Assembly: GCA_013214355.1 (NCBI GenBank)
Contig: JABSSL010000019.1
Coordinates: 117,594 to 181,593, forward strand
DNA length: 64,000 nt
Direction: 5' to 3'
Source: Saprospiraceae bacterium
GTDB taxonomy: Bacteria > Bacteroidota > Bacteroidia > Chitinophagales > Saprospiraceae
The notes under the pieces are model-generated. The model was given only the letters and a program-made list of their open reading frames with translations, had not been told where the DNA came from and did no database searches. The translations under genes and the position numbers were made by a program. Of the stretch, positions 1 through 8,583 are shown one piece after another. Every line of letters begins with the position of its first letter. The stretch's first letter is position 1.

Positions 1-177
1 GCAGAAAATGAAGGTGTTTGGCCAGATATCGAAGTCTATCAAGATGCCAAATCCTGGTCAGAGGGAAGGGATGTACAATTAGAAAAGGCCGTTGAAGAAG
101 CCTTGAAGCGGTTGGGGTCGTCGAAAACTGACAAAATCACCCCACCTGCCTATTCCAAACCTGCTAAAAAGAAATAA
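1..177 (+). CDS. C-terminal end of a tricorn-like S41 peptidase (partial)
   Basis: An open frame enters from the left edge and stops with TAA at 175-177, leaving 58 residues. The residues read as a PDIEV block, then a Q-LEKAVEEALK helix, then a Lys-rich tail. This is how tricorn-protease homologues and related S41 carboxy-terminal proteases usually end (PDI.V...DPQLEKA.E..L). The core catalytic part lies outside the window, so activity cannot be judged. The family call rests on the C-terminal signature alone. Confidence 0.6.
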   Translation, partial: AENEGVWPDIEVYQDAKSWSEGRDVQLEKAVEEALKRLGSSKTDKITPPAYSKPAKKK

Positions 178-193
178 ATATTTACTTTCACAC

Positions 194-338
194 TGAAGTG
201 GCGAGGTTTTTGTGGCAAAGGACGTATGGTTCAACACTGGGAATTGAATCATTCGCTATATGCTAGGAACGCGAGCTTACAATCTAGATCAGACTTTATG
301 TTTAAGACTATGATGACCTAGATGGCCTCGCCACGTCA
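194..338. repeat. long-range inverted repeat in the TonB-receptor leader
   Basis: TGAAGTGGCGAGG at 194-206 and CCTCGCCACGTCA at 326-338 are complementary at 12 of 13 positions and enclose 119 bases. They lie between the S41 peptidase stop and the TonB receptor start. No known riboswitch core was recognised. The repeat could fold as the closing stem of a structured leader or be a chance pair. Confidence 0.35.
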
Positions 339-412
339 GATGAAATGATAGCGAGCTTTGAAATCAGAGAAGTCAAAATCTACCACATAGGCTTCTCCTC
401 CAATTGGCGACG

Positions 413-2863
413 ATGAAGGAAAAATGGCTTTTCCCCCTGACGGCTATTTTTACCCGCAAAGTATATCTACTCTTGTTTTGTTTTGTGGGTCTGCATAGTT
501 ATGTAGGTGGGCAAGTAATCACTGTAAAGGGAAAGGACACTGGGCTTCCACTGGTTCAGGCTACCATCAGTAGTCAGGCTAAGAATGCTTTCACTATAAC
601 TGACCTTAACGGTCAAGCCAATCTAACTGAATTCCATTCTGCAGACGATATTACCATCCGTACTATAGGATATGAAGAGATAAGACTCAGTTTTAAGCAA
701 CTGAAAGATCAATCCTTTCTAATCTTATTGAATCCTGACAATTATCTGTTGGATCAGATTGTCGTATCCGCCACACGTTGGCGTAACGCTGAGCGCAATA
801 TTCCAGCCAAGGTTAGTCTTATCACTGCAAAAGAGGTAGCGCTGCAAAACCCCCAGACCACTGCTGATCTGCTAGGTAATTCGGGAGAGGTATTCATTCA
901 GAAGAGTCAGTTGGGGGGAGGATCTCCCATGATCCGAGGTTTTTCCACTAATCGGTTATTGTATTCGGTAGATGGGGTTAGAATGAATACGGCTATTTTT
1001 CGTAGCGGTAACCTGCAAAATGTGATTTCCTTAGATCCTTTCGCAATTGAACGAAGTGAAATCTACTTTGGTCCCGGCTCCGTCATCTATGGCAGCGATG
1101 CAATTGGTGGGGTAATGAGCTTCCAGACCTTGGAGGCTAAATTGGGCGAGGGGGATGGGCCTACGGTAAAGGGGAATGCCCTGAGTAGATTTTCTTCGGC
1201 TAATAAGGAACAGACCTTCCACTTTGATGTTAATGTTGGATGGAAAAAGTGGGCTTACGTCGCTAGCTTTTCTCACTTTGATTTCGATCATCTCCGGATG
1301 GGGTCGGTCGGTCCGGAATCCTATCTTCGTCCCACCTGGGTGCAGCGACAGGATTCCACGGATGTAGTTATCACCAATGAAGATCCTTTGGTACAACGAC
1401 CCACAGCATATAATCAAATCAACATGATGCAGAAATTGCGCTACAAGCCTTCAGCAGCATGGGATTTGACCTACGCCTTCCATTATTCCACCACTTCCGA
1501 TTACGCGCGTTATGATCGACATATTCGCCTTCGAAATGGCTTGCCTCGAAGTGCTGAATGGCGATATGGTCCGCAAGTATGGATGATGAATAACCTGATG
1601 GTGAAACAGGAACAAGCAGGAGGTGGTCTCTACGATAAAATGAATTTGCGATTGGCCCATCAGCGGTTTGAAGAGAGTCGGATCAATAGGGATTTTAGAG
1701 CCTTAACTCGATTCCATCGGGCGGAGGCAGTGGAAGCTTTATCGGCTAATCTCGATTTACTGAAACGTTTTGGGGCAGGTGGACAACTGTTATACGGATT
1801 GGAAGCAGTCTATAACGATGTTCGATCTATTGGAAGGGATGAGAATATTGAAACTCAAGAACAGAAGAGCGGAGCTGCCCGCTACCCAAATTCAAACTGG
1901 GGTTCCTATGCTGCTTATTTGACGATTCAGCAAAGGTTCTCAGCTAAAGTTCTATTTGAGGCCGGGGTTCGCTACAATCAATACCGGATAAATGCGGATT
2001 TTGATACCCGCTTTTTTGATTTGCCCTTTTCTTCCGCAGACCTCATGAATGATGCTGTTTCCGGGAGCCTTGGACTCGTCATCCACCCAAATCCTACCTG
2101 GACGCTCAGCACCAATTTAGCTACAGGTTTTCGGGCCCCGAATATCGACGATATCGGAAAAGTTTTTGATTCAGAACCAGGTGCAGTGGTAGTTCCCAAT
2201 CCAGACTTGAAAGCCGAACAAGTGTATAGTGCCGAATTAGGTTTAAGTAAACGCATACGGGAGCAGTTTAAGTTTGACGTGACAGCCTACTACACGGTAC
2301 TGGACAATGCTTTGGTCCGCAGGAACTTCACTTTGAATGGCGCCAGTAGTATTGAATACCAGGGAGAGATGAGTCAAGTTCAGGCATTACAGAATGCGGC
2401 ACAAGCTATAGTCATGGGTTTGCAAATTGGAATAGAGTGGAAACTACCGAGCGGTTTTGGCTTTAGTACTCAACTCAATATTCAAGAAGGAGAAGAAGAA
2501 TTACATGATGGTAGTACAAGTCCTTCTCGACATGCTCCGCCTGCTTTTGGTATATCTCATCTCACCTACAAGGTAGATCAGTTAGAGCTTGACCTTTCCT
2601 GGGTTTTCAATGCTGAAAAACCCTTCGAACAGCTTCCTATTGAAGAAAGAAGTAAGACGTTTATGTATGCTACGGATGAATTAGGTAGGCCTTTTTCACC
2701 GGCTTGGAATACTTTAAACTTTCGCGCCCTTTTATCTTTCACAGAGCAATTTAGTGCCAGTGCTGGAATAGAAAATCTTTTAGACATTCGCTATCGGCCC
2801 TATAGCTCAGGACTGGTCGCTCCGGGTAGGAATCTTGTTCTATCCTTTCGAGCTATGTTTTAG
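413..2863 (+). CDS. TonB-dependent outer-membrane receptor
   Basis: Outer-membrane active transporter of 816 residues. A hydrophobic signal segment near residues 14-33 is followed by a carboxypeptidase-regulatory-like domain (about 35-105), a plug domain (about 115-240, with GGGSPMIRGF, a VDGVRMN segment and YGSDAIGGV) and a beta-barrel ending in a terminal Phe (SFRAMF). The plug resembles the haemoglobin/transferrin/vitamin B12 receptor group, but the substrate cannot be read from sequence. I prefer the ATG at 413; a TTG at 404 is also in frame and would add three residues. The gene is convergent with an apbE-type gene, with a 4-base overlap of the stops. An iron or haem role would fit but is inference. 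Confidence 0.9.
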   Translation: MKEKWLFPLTAIFTRKVYLLLFCFVGLHSYVGGQVITVKGKDTGLPLVQATISSQAKNAFTITDLNGQANLTEFHSADDITIRTIGYEEIRLSFKQLKDQSFLILLNPDNYLLDQIVVSATRWRNAERNIPAKVSLITAKEVALQNPQTTADLLGNSGEVFIQKSQLGGGSPMIRGFSTNRLLYSVDGVRMNTAIFRSGNLQNVISLDPFAIERSEIYFGPGSVIYGSDAIGGVMSFQTLEAKLGEGDGPTVKGNALSRFSSANKEQTFHFDVNVGWKKWAYVASFSHFDFDHLRMGSVGPESYLRPTWVQRQDSTDVVITNEDPLVQRPTAYNQINMMQKLRYKPSAAWDLTYAFHYSTTSDYARYDRHIRLRNGLPRSAEWRYGPQVWMMNNLMVKQEQAGGGLYDKMNLRLAHQRFEESRINRDFRALTRFHRAEAVEALSANLDLLKRFGAGGQLLYGLEAVYNDVRSIGRDENIETQEQKSGAARYPNSNWGSYAAYLTIQQRFSAKVLFEAGVRYNQYRINADFDTRFFDLPFSSADLMNDAVSGSLGLVIHPNPTWTLSTNLATGFRAPNIDDIGKVFDSEPGAVVVPNPDLKAEQVYSAELGLSKRIREQFKFDVTAYYTVLDNALVRRNFTLNGASSIEYQGEMSQVQALQNAAQAIVMGLQIGIEWKLPSGFGFSTQLNIQEGEEELHDGSTSPSRHAPPAFGISHLTYKVDQLELDLSWVFNAEKPFEQLPIEERSKTFMYATDELGRPFSPAWNTLNFRALLSFTEQFSASAGIENLLDIRYRPYSSGLVAPGRNLVLSFRAMF

Positions 2864-3864
2864 TTCTTCCGAGCAGGATCTTGAAAATGGGCGCTGCTTC
2901 CCGGAAATTTTCGTAACAAACGTTGACCTTTGCCAGCTCCCATCACACTTAGGGTTGAGGCTAGGGCGTCCGCTAAGGTAGCATTAGCCGCAACAACCGT
3001 TACTTGTTGTTGATTTATGATTCCATAGCCCGTTCTTGGATCAATGATATGAGAATATCTTTTTCCCTCCCATTCCAAATATTGGTAAGTGTCTCCCGAG
3101 GTAGCCACTGCACAATGGCTGAGCGTTTCAGGTGGCTGATCTCGTTGGGCCGTTGCCACACGCCATCCCGCACGTTCAGGAGGAGGTGCCCCGAGGAGAA
3201 GATCCCCGCCGGCATCAATCAAAAATTGGGTACACGATCCTTCCTTCAAAACCTCAGCCATTTTATCTGCAGCATATCCTTTGGCAATCCCTCCTAAATC
3301 AAGCTGCATACCCGGTTTACGCAATTTCACAAAAGGCTCATTTCGGCTTACTTTTATCCATCGATGATTTACCTTTTGTTTTGCGTTGATGATGATTGCT
3401 GACGCTGGGAAAGACCGTTGCTTGAAAGCCTTTCTCCAAGTGTGGCTAAGCGGACCAATACTAACGTCAAAAGCTCCTCCTGATTTTCGAGCTAGCTCAC
3501 TAGAAAGGCGGAGTACCTCCCACAGATCCTGACTAAGCGCAACTTTGCCTTTCTCCCCTGCCCTTCTGCATAGCAGATTCAATTCACTTTCAGGTAGATA
3601 GTCGCTCAACTGTTGGTTGAGTTGATCTAGTCTAGCAAAAGCCTGTTCTGCCAATTTCTTTGCTTTCCCCTCCACGTCAGCATATAATATAATTCTAAAT
3701 TGCGTACCCATTTGATAATGGGAATAAGTATACCTGGAGAGCTCCTGTGCTTTTATCCTTCCTGGGAATAGTAATAGTAGAAAGGACATGACCGGCAAGT
3801 ATAACAAGAGCGAAGCTCGGTAATTAACAAGCTTCGCTCTTCTTTCCATATCTACAAGATGCAT
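2860..3864 (-). CDS. apbE: FAD:protein FMN transferase (ApbE family)
   Basis: ApbE enzymes attach FMN covalently to Thr/Ser of exported flavoproteins in a Mg-dependent reaction. Visible signatures are MGTQF (52-56), a LDLGGIAKGYAAD block (188-200), DAGGD (217-221), HIIDPRTG (272-279) and an ATLADALAST segment (295-304), all canonical. A hydrophobic segment at about 17-37 suggests export or lipid-side anchoring. The start ATG directly follows the TAA of the SUMF1-like gene, so translation is probably coupled. An alternative ATG lies five codons in. Third gene of a YceI / SUMF1-like / ApbE operon. The flavoprotein it modifies is not in the window. Confidence 0.9.
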   Translation of the reverse strand: MHLVDMERRAKLVNYRASLLLYLPVMSFLLLLFPGRIKAQELSRYTYSHYQMGTQFRIILYADVEGKAKKLAEQAFARLDQLNQQLSDYLPESELNLLCRRAGEKGKVALSQDLWEVLRLSSELARKSGGAFDVSIGPLSHTWRKAFKQRSFPASAIIINAKQKVNHRWIKVSRNEPFVKLRKPGMQLDLGGIAKGYAADKMAEVLKEGSCTQFLIDAGGDLLLGAPPPERAGWRVATAQRDQPPETLSHCAVATSGDTYQYLEWEGKRYSHIIDPRTGYGIINQQQVTVVAANATLADALASTLSVMGAGKGQRLLRKFPGSSAHFQDPARKN

Positions 3865-4833
3865 TTATTGATCTAAAGTGAGACTCCAAAATTCATCTAT
3901 CTCCTCTTGAGTCATCTTCTTATAAGGTCGAACTAACCTAAAGCCTACAAAAGGAGAATCTGTATTCCACCAAAAGCTCTTTGGCAATTGTGGGTCTCTG
4001 CGTATCCAATCCATGTCAGATTTGATACGATTACTACAACGAAGTTCGCTTGCTTCATCGTAAAAGGAACCTCCTTTTACCGTGCGTGGGTGTAAACGCG
4101 TGGGTTGTAGCCACGGATTTTCTACGGCATCGTCAGACTGCATTTTGGTGAAGTAATCCTTGCTATATTGATCTAGGGTCCATTCGCCCACATTACCCAA
4201 CATATCGTAAAGTCCCCAAGCATTTGGTTTCTTCTGGCCAATCTTTTGATAGCTCTCATCACTATTACCATCGTGCCATCCCAGGTCATCAACCATGGCC
4301 GAATCGTCCGTGGCGGGCCCTTCTTCCTGTCCCGCCTTACAAGCATATTCCCATTCTGCTTCCGTCGGAAGCCGATAAAATACCCCCGTCTTCTCCGTTA
4401 GCCATTTACAATAAGACAATGCGGCATACTGGGTCATACTTCCTGCCGGAAAGTCTTCTTTTCCCATCCCAAAAGTTGGGTCTTCATAAGGAGGGCTTGG
4501 ACGCGTAACGGCATCTGCATCCCATTCCCCACCTTCGGGGGCCTTATCTAGATTTTTCTCTCTATAGATGTAATATTCTTGAAAACTAATTTCGTGTACG
4601 CCCATCCAAAAAGAATCAATCTTAACCTTCAACTGCGGGCCCTCATCCTCTTCGCTGTTTGGAGCCTCTTTAGCGCTTCCCATCGTGAAAGTCCCTCCTG
4701 GAATTAGAGTCATCTTAAAAGAAACATCAGTTCCAGGAATATCCTGATCATAAGCAGGTAATTCTTGTGCCTGTAATTGTACGGTAGCCAAAGAACATAA
4801 AAGCACTACCCATTGAAATTTTGTAAACTTCAT
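3865..4833 (-). CDS. SUMF1 / formylglycine-generating-enzyme-fold protein, probably non-catalytic
   Basis: Exported protein of 322 residues with a signal peptide ending near LQA-QE (residue 22). The SUMF1 fold is clear: IPGGTFTMGS near residue 44, YRLPTEAEWEYACK in the middle, WGLYDMLGNVGEW, and VKGGSFYDEASELRCSNR followed by VGFRLVRP. In true formylglycine-generating enzymes the stretch after GGS carries two catalytic cysteines; here it reads FYDEASELRC and only the structural Cys remains. Sulfatase activation is therefore unlikely and a binding or scaffold role is more plausible. It sits 36 bases after the YceI gene and abuts apbE. Confidence 0.85.
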   Translation of the reverse strand: MKFTKFQWVVLLCSLATVQLQAQELPAYDQDIPGTDVSFKMTLIPGGTFTMGSAKEAPNSEEDEGPQLKVKIDSFWMGVHEISFQEYYIYREKNLDKAPEGGEWDADAVTRPSPPYEDPTFGMGKEDFPAGSMTQYAALSYCKWLTEKTGVFYRLPTEAEWEYACKAGQEEGPATDDSAMVDDLGWHDGNSDESYQKIGQKKPNAWGLYDMLGNVGEWTLDQYSKDYFTKMQSDDAVENPWLQPTRLHPRTVKGGSFYDEASELRCSNRIKSDMDWIRRDPQLPKSFWWNTDSPFVGFRLVRPYKKMTQEEIDEFWSLTLDQ

Positions 4834-4869
4834 GATGTATAATAAATTTTTGCCCAGAGTAGAGCTTAA

Positions 4870-5487
4870 TTAATTGTTTGCTGCTGAGAATTTTAGATCA
4901 AATACGATCGTAATGTCATCTCCGGTAACGATCTGTCCAAACATAGCGGAAGGAGGTTCAATGTCGAAGCTGGACAACTTCATCGGATATTTAGCTGTGA
5001 AAGCCATGATACCTTGCTCGTTAGGTTTAGTTTCAAGCTCAAGGGTGATGTCTTTGGTCACACCAGCCATCTGAAGCGCACCGGCCACTGCTAGTTTACC
5101 ATCTGTTACTTCCAAAACTTGACTTTCGGCAATAGCGAAAGTAATCGCTGGATGATCACTGGATTTCAGCGCTCCCTTAATCTTCTTATTCATGGCCGCA
5201 CCTCGCCCTCCATCAATACTCTCCGCCTGGAAAGCTAGATCAACTTTTTCCACCGCTAATTTCTTATCCTTGTTCATATCAAAGGACTTGGCCAAAGCTA
5301 GGGTGCCAGAAAACTCGCCCACTTTTGCGGTCCAATCATGAAAGGTGGATGTACCTTCAATAGAAATGGAAGATTCAGGATCTAGGGAAAAAGAGAGCTG
5401 TTGTGCTTGAACGCTAAGTCCAATCAGTAGGAAGACAATCACAACAGGAATGATCTTGCTTGTAAGTTGGTTATTCACTAATGTCAT
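4870..5487 (-). CDS. YceI-family exported lipid-binding protein
   Basis: 205 residues with a signal peptide (hydrophobic VVIVFLLIGL, cleavage near VQA-QQ) followed by a YceI-like lipocalin barrel. Typical features are SIEGTSTFHDW near the N-terminus, ALKSSDHPAITF in the middle, GVTKDITLELE, and a final FDLKF strand. YceI proteins bind polyisoprenoid or amphiphilic molecules in the periplasm. First gene of a three-gene operon with a SUMF1-fold protein and ApbE, which hints at a periplasmic redox or quinone-related job. That link is inference from context. Confidence 0.88.
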   Translation of the reverse strand: MTLVNNQLTSKIIPVVIVFLLIGLSVQAQQLSFSLDPESSISIEGTSTFHDWTAKVGEFSGTLALAKSFDMNKDKKLAVEKVDLAFQAESIDGGRGAAMNKKIKGALKSSDHPAITFAIAESQVLEVTDGKLAVAGALQMAGVTKDITLELETKPNEQGIMAFTAKYPMKLSSFDIEPPSAMFGQIVTGDDITIVFDLKFSAANN

Positions 5488-5689
5488 TTAATCAAGTTTA
5501 AGATTTAATAAATGCACTTTTAAGTTAGGTTCCCATAAGTTTCTTAACGCACATCATTTATCTTATCATTGAGACCCCAAAGAAAACATTTTTTAACCAA
5601 TAATCGCCAGGATTGATTCTATAAGCCTGCAGAATTTAACAATTTTAAGACTAGATTGGCGATCTTAAGAAATTTATAACCCTTTATCT

Positions 5690-6454
5690 ATGGCTCGTAT
5701 TGACATCAATTGTGATATGGGTGAAAGCTACGGCAATTTTAAAATTGGCAATGATAATGCCATTTTTCCCTATATCACTTCCTGCAACATTGCTTGTGGC
5801 TTCCATGGTGGAGATCCGCTAAATATAGAAAAGACCATCCAAGGCGCATTGGCTTATGGTGTACAGATCGGAGCCCATCCATCCTATCCGGATTTAGCCG
5901 GGTTTGGTCGACGCAAGATGCAGATTCCCGAGGAAGAGTTACGAGCCTTAGTCAAGTATCAAATCGTTGCTCTAAAGGGTATGGTAGAAAGCCTCGGGGG
6001 CCAATTACAGTATGTCAAGCCGCATGGAGCCTTGTACAACACCGCTGCTCATCAGCCCAGGGAGGCCATGGCCATAATCAGGGCTGTTCAAGAAGTGGAT
6101 GAGTCTATTTACTTAATGGGATTGGCAGGGAGTCCCATCCAGAAGCTGGCTGCGGAAAAGCAGATTCCCTTTATAGCAGAAGCCTTTGCTGATCGAAAAT
6201 ATATGGAAGATGGCCGACTCCGATCTCGCACTGAAATTGGTGCTGTCATCGATTCTCCGGAGGAAGCCGCGCAACAAGTCGCGGACATTGTTTTAAAGAA
6301 GGAAGTTGAAACCTATGATGGTAGTTATTGGCCATTGGAAGCACAAAGTATCTGCATACATGGCGATAACCCCGCAGCGGTGGCAGTCTTGCAGGCCATT
6401 GATAAAAGATTGGAACAAGAGCATATCACAAAACTAGCCTTTTCCCATGCCTGA
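5690..6454 (+). CDS. pxpA: 5-oxoprolinase subunit PxpA (LamB/YcsF)
   Basis: 254 residues, normal for the family. The diagnostic start IDINCDMGES(Y)G is followed by SCNIACGFHGGDP, IGAHPSYPDL.GFGRR and KPHGALYN. PxpA with PxpB and PxpC forms the ATP-dependent prokaryotic 5-oxoprolinase, which opens pyroglutamate to glutamate. Start ATG at 5690. The stop overlaps the pxpB start by 8 bases, so the three genes are translated as a unit. Confidence 0.95.
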   Translation: MARIDINCDMGESYGNFKIGNDNAIFPYITSCNIACGFHGGDPLNIEKTIQGALAYGVQIGAHPSYPDLAGFGRRKMQIPEEELRALVKYQIVALKGMVESLGGQLQYVKPHGALYNTAAHQPREAMAIIRAVQEVDESIYLMGLAGSPIQKLAAEKQIPFIAEAFADRKYMEDGRLRSRTEIGAVIDSPEEAAQQVADIVLKKEVETYDGSYWPLEAQSICIHGDNPAAVAVLQAIDKRLEQEHITKLAFSHA

Positions 6455-7166
6455 AATCATACGGTTTGGAGATCGGGGGATCTTAGTCAATTTTGAGCAA
6501 AAGATTGAAGCTGAAATCAACGAGCAGGTCATTCGGCTTTCTGAAGATTTATTGCATCAACATGGCGACAGTCTATTGTACACGATCCCTGCTTATTGTT
6601 CCCTAACCATTCAATATGACCCAAAGCGGACCAACTTCAAGGCACTCTCGGGAAGTATTACCAGCTTATTAAATAGAACAACTTCACCGGCTACCTCAAG
6701 CCATAGAAAGATTGAGGTTCCGGTATGCTATGATACCACTTTCGGTTTGGACATGGTTGAGGTCTGCGCAAATAAAGGAATAAATTCGGCGACGCTGATT
6801 ACGGAGCATACCAAGCCTACTTATCGGGTTTACATGCTTGGGTTTTTACCTGGATTTGTTTACATGGGGAAGCTTTCACAATCTTTGTGGTGCACTCGCA
6901 GAAGGGATCCAAGGTTGCTAGTACCACCACAATCCGTTGCGATCGCTGGGGCCCAAACAGGAATTTATCCAAGCGAAGCACCCGGAGGGTGGAATATCAT
7001 CGGTCGTACTCCCCTCCCACTTATCCAGCCAGATGCCGAGGAACCTTTCTTATTCAAGGCAGGAGACTTAGTAAACTTTAAGGCAATTAGTCTACAAGAA
7101 TATCATGAAATTGAGGAACAGGTAAAAACTGGCATTTACAATCTAAAGGTATCTTATGGCTTCTAG
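6447..7166 (+). CDS. pxpB: 5-oxoprolinase subunit PxpB (KipI-like)
   Basis: 239 residues. Family signatures are FGDRGILVNF at the N-terminus, GFLPGFVYMG near residue 132, and the AGAQTGIYP...PGGWNIIGRTP block near 170-190. The segment after YMG differs from the usual GLD-type version, but the rest is intact. In Bacillus the KipI homologue was first described as a kinase inhibitor; in this genetic context the oxoprolinase role is preferred. It overlaps both neighbours. Confidence 0.93.
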   Translation: MPEIIRFGDRGILVNFEQKIEAEINEQVIRLSEDLLHQHGDSLLYTIPAYCSLTIQYDPKRTNFKALSGSITSLLNRTTSPATSSHRKIEVPVCYDTTFGLDMVEVCANKGINSATLITEHTKPTYRVYMLGFLPGFVYMGKLSQSLWCTRRRDPRLLVPPQSVAIAGAQTGIYPSEAPGGWNIIGRTPLPLIQPDAEEPFLFKAGDLVNFKAISLQEYHEIEEQVKTGIYNLKVSYGF

Positions 7167-8049
7167 TCACCTAGCGCTGTACTTTGCGAAACCCGGACTC
7201 TTCACGACCATCCAGGACAAAGGAAGGTTTGGTTTTCAAGCTTTTGGAGTACCGACTTCAGGTGCTTTAGATCAAGCTGCTGCAGATCTAGCGAATCAAT
7301 TAGTGGGTAACGGACTAGATCAACCCCTGCTCGAGGTAACATTGATGGGACCAAAAATTCAGTTCCAGGGTAATGGGATGATAGCAATTACCGGGGCCGA
7401 CTTGAGCGCCACTTTAAATGGTGACAGGCTAGCTGTTAATCAAGGAATTGAGGTAGCAGATGGAGATATTTTACAATTTGGCCGTCCAGTCAGCGGATGT
7501 CGGGCTTATTTAAGTGTTAGGGGGAAATGGATCATTCCTACTTGGCTATCTAGTCGAAGTGCTATTACACAAAATGGCAAACACCTTACCCCCGCTAGCA
7601 TTGTCCAGAAAGGTACTACCATTCGAATTGATACTTCTCTGGTAGATCCGTTGAGGTCTTCGTCTGCAGCAATACATCCACCAGAGACTGATCCAGGAAT
7701 TCGAGTACTTCCAGGGCCGGAATTTGATCGCTTTTCACGCTTCTCTATCGGCGAGTTTTTCAGTCGCTTGTATCGAATCAGTCCGGATTCAAATCGCATG
7801 GGATATCGCTTACAAGAAAGGCTTAGCTCCTTTTCTCCGGAAGAAGAGTTAATTTCCTCTGGAATTATCCCAGGAACCATTCAGATCACCAGTTCGGGGC
7901 AGCCAATTATTTTACTTGCTGATGCCCAAACTACCGGAGGCTACTACAGAATTGCCAACGTCGTCAGTCAAGACCTAGATATACTTGCCCAACTTAAACC
8001 TGGTGACACGCTCCGCTTTTCCTTGACGTCCTTCGAGGAATTTTCATAG
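7156..8049 (+). CDS. pxpC: 5-oxoprolinase subunit PxpC (KipA, biotin-carboxyltransferase-like fold)
   Basis: 297 residues. The N-terminal FAKPGLFTTIQDKGR.G.QAFGVPTSGALD segment is diagnostic, followed by the conserved PGPEFDRF and GIIPGTIQ.TSSGQPIILLADAQTTGGY region. Third subunit of the 5-oxoprolinase complex, overlapping pxpB by 11 bases. Likely the end of the operon. No strong terminator was seen in the 230 bases downstream. Confidence 0.94.
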   Translation: MASSHLALYFAKPGLFTTIQDKGRFGFQAFGVPTSGALDQAAADLANQLVGNGLDQPLLEVTLMGPKIQFQGNGMIAITGADLSATLNGDRLAVNQGIEVADGDILQFGRPVSGCRAYLSVRGKWIIPTWLSSRSAITQNGKHLTPASIVQKGTTIRIDTSLVDPLRSSSAAIHPPETDPGIRVLPGPEFDRFSRFSIGEFFSRLYRISPDSNRMGYRLQERLSSFSPEEELISSGIIPGTIQITSSGQPIILLADAQTTGGYYRIANVVSQDLDILAQLKPGDTLRFSLTSFEEFS

Positions 8050-8279
8050 CATGGATCCTACCTGTAGGCTAGTCTTCCAGTCCTCTGCCCTCCCCTATGA
8101 TGCTCGTGCTTGAAATTTAAATCTACCATATGCATTACTTTTTGCACCATTTGTCGTCTAAAAGGACACGTACCAACAATTATACTTCCATATTGCATTT
8201 TTTTAGATAAGTATTTGCAACAAATCAAAAAAGGAGGAAGTATATATTATACAAAAACAACATATTTAGTAAACACTTA

Positions 8280-8516
8280 ATGCGCAAAGAGATGGTAGAA
8301 AAAGGAAGTCAAGTACAATGGATGAACAGCAGTACAACAAAACAAGGCCAGGTGGTTGAGATTAATGAGAAGATCATTCAAATCAATCGCAATGGTGTAC
8401 AAGTAACAAGAATGGGAAAACCCGATAATCGGGTGTTGAAAATCAAACCGGACCAAGGAGAAATGATCCTTAAATTAGAAACGGAAGTCCAGGTACTTAC
8501 CGGGCAATTGGTTTGA
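8280..8516 (+). CDS. small DUF2945-like (Tudor-like, HVA1) protein
   Basis: 78 residues, soluble, beta-rich. The layout KGSQVQW near the start, QGQVVEI, VTRMGKPDNRVL and GEMILKLETEV matches the short Bacteroidota proteins assigned to DUF2945, a small Tudor-like barrel of unknown role. The family call is by pattern only. ATG at 8280. An AAGGAGG run at 8231-8237 is too far upstream to be its ribosome site. Followed by a bidirectional terminator shared with the convergent ornithine aminotransferase gene. Confidence 0.6.
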   Translation: MRKEMVEKGSQVQWMNSSTTKQGQVVEINEKIIQINRNGVQVTRMGKPDNRVLKIKPDQGEMILKLETEVQVLTGQLV

Positions 8517-8525
8517 AGCATCTGA

Positions 8526-8568
8526 CCCCGAGTTTTCTAGAAGGGTAATAATTACGGAAAACTCGGGG
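8526..8568. terminator. bidirectional terminator hairpin
   Basis: CCCCGAGTTTTC (8526-8537) pairs perfectly with GAAAACTCGGGG (8557-8568) across a 19-base loop. T-rich sequence follows on the + side. It lies between two converging genes, ending 15 bases before the ornithine aminotransferase stop. Confidence 0.8.
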
Positions 8569-8583
8569 TACTTATTTCTTTCC

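Noticed and set aside
178-412. Cobalamin or other riboswitch before the TonB receptor
   Set aside because: No conserved riboswitch core sequence was found; only a long-range inverted repeat is visible.
8229-8240. Strong Shine-Dalgarno-like AAGGAGG
   Set aside because: It is more than 40 bases from the nearest ATG with no in-frame start nearby, and Bacteroidota rarely depend on such sites.
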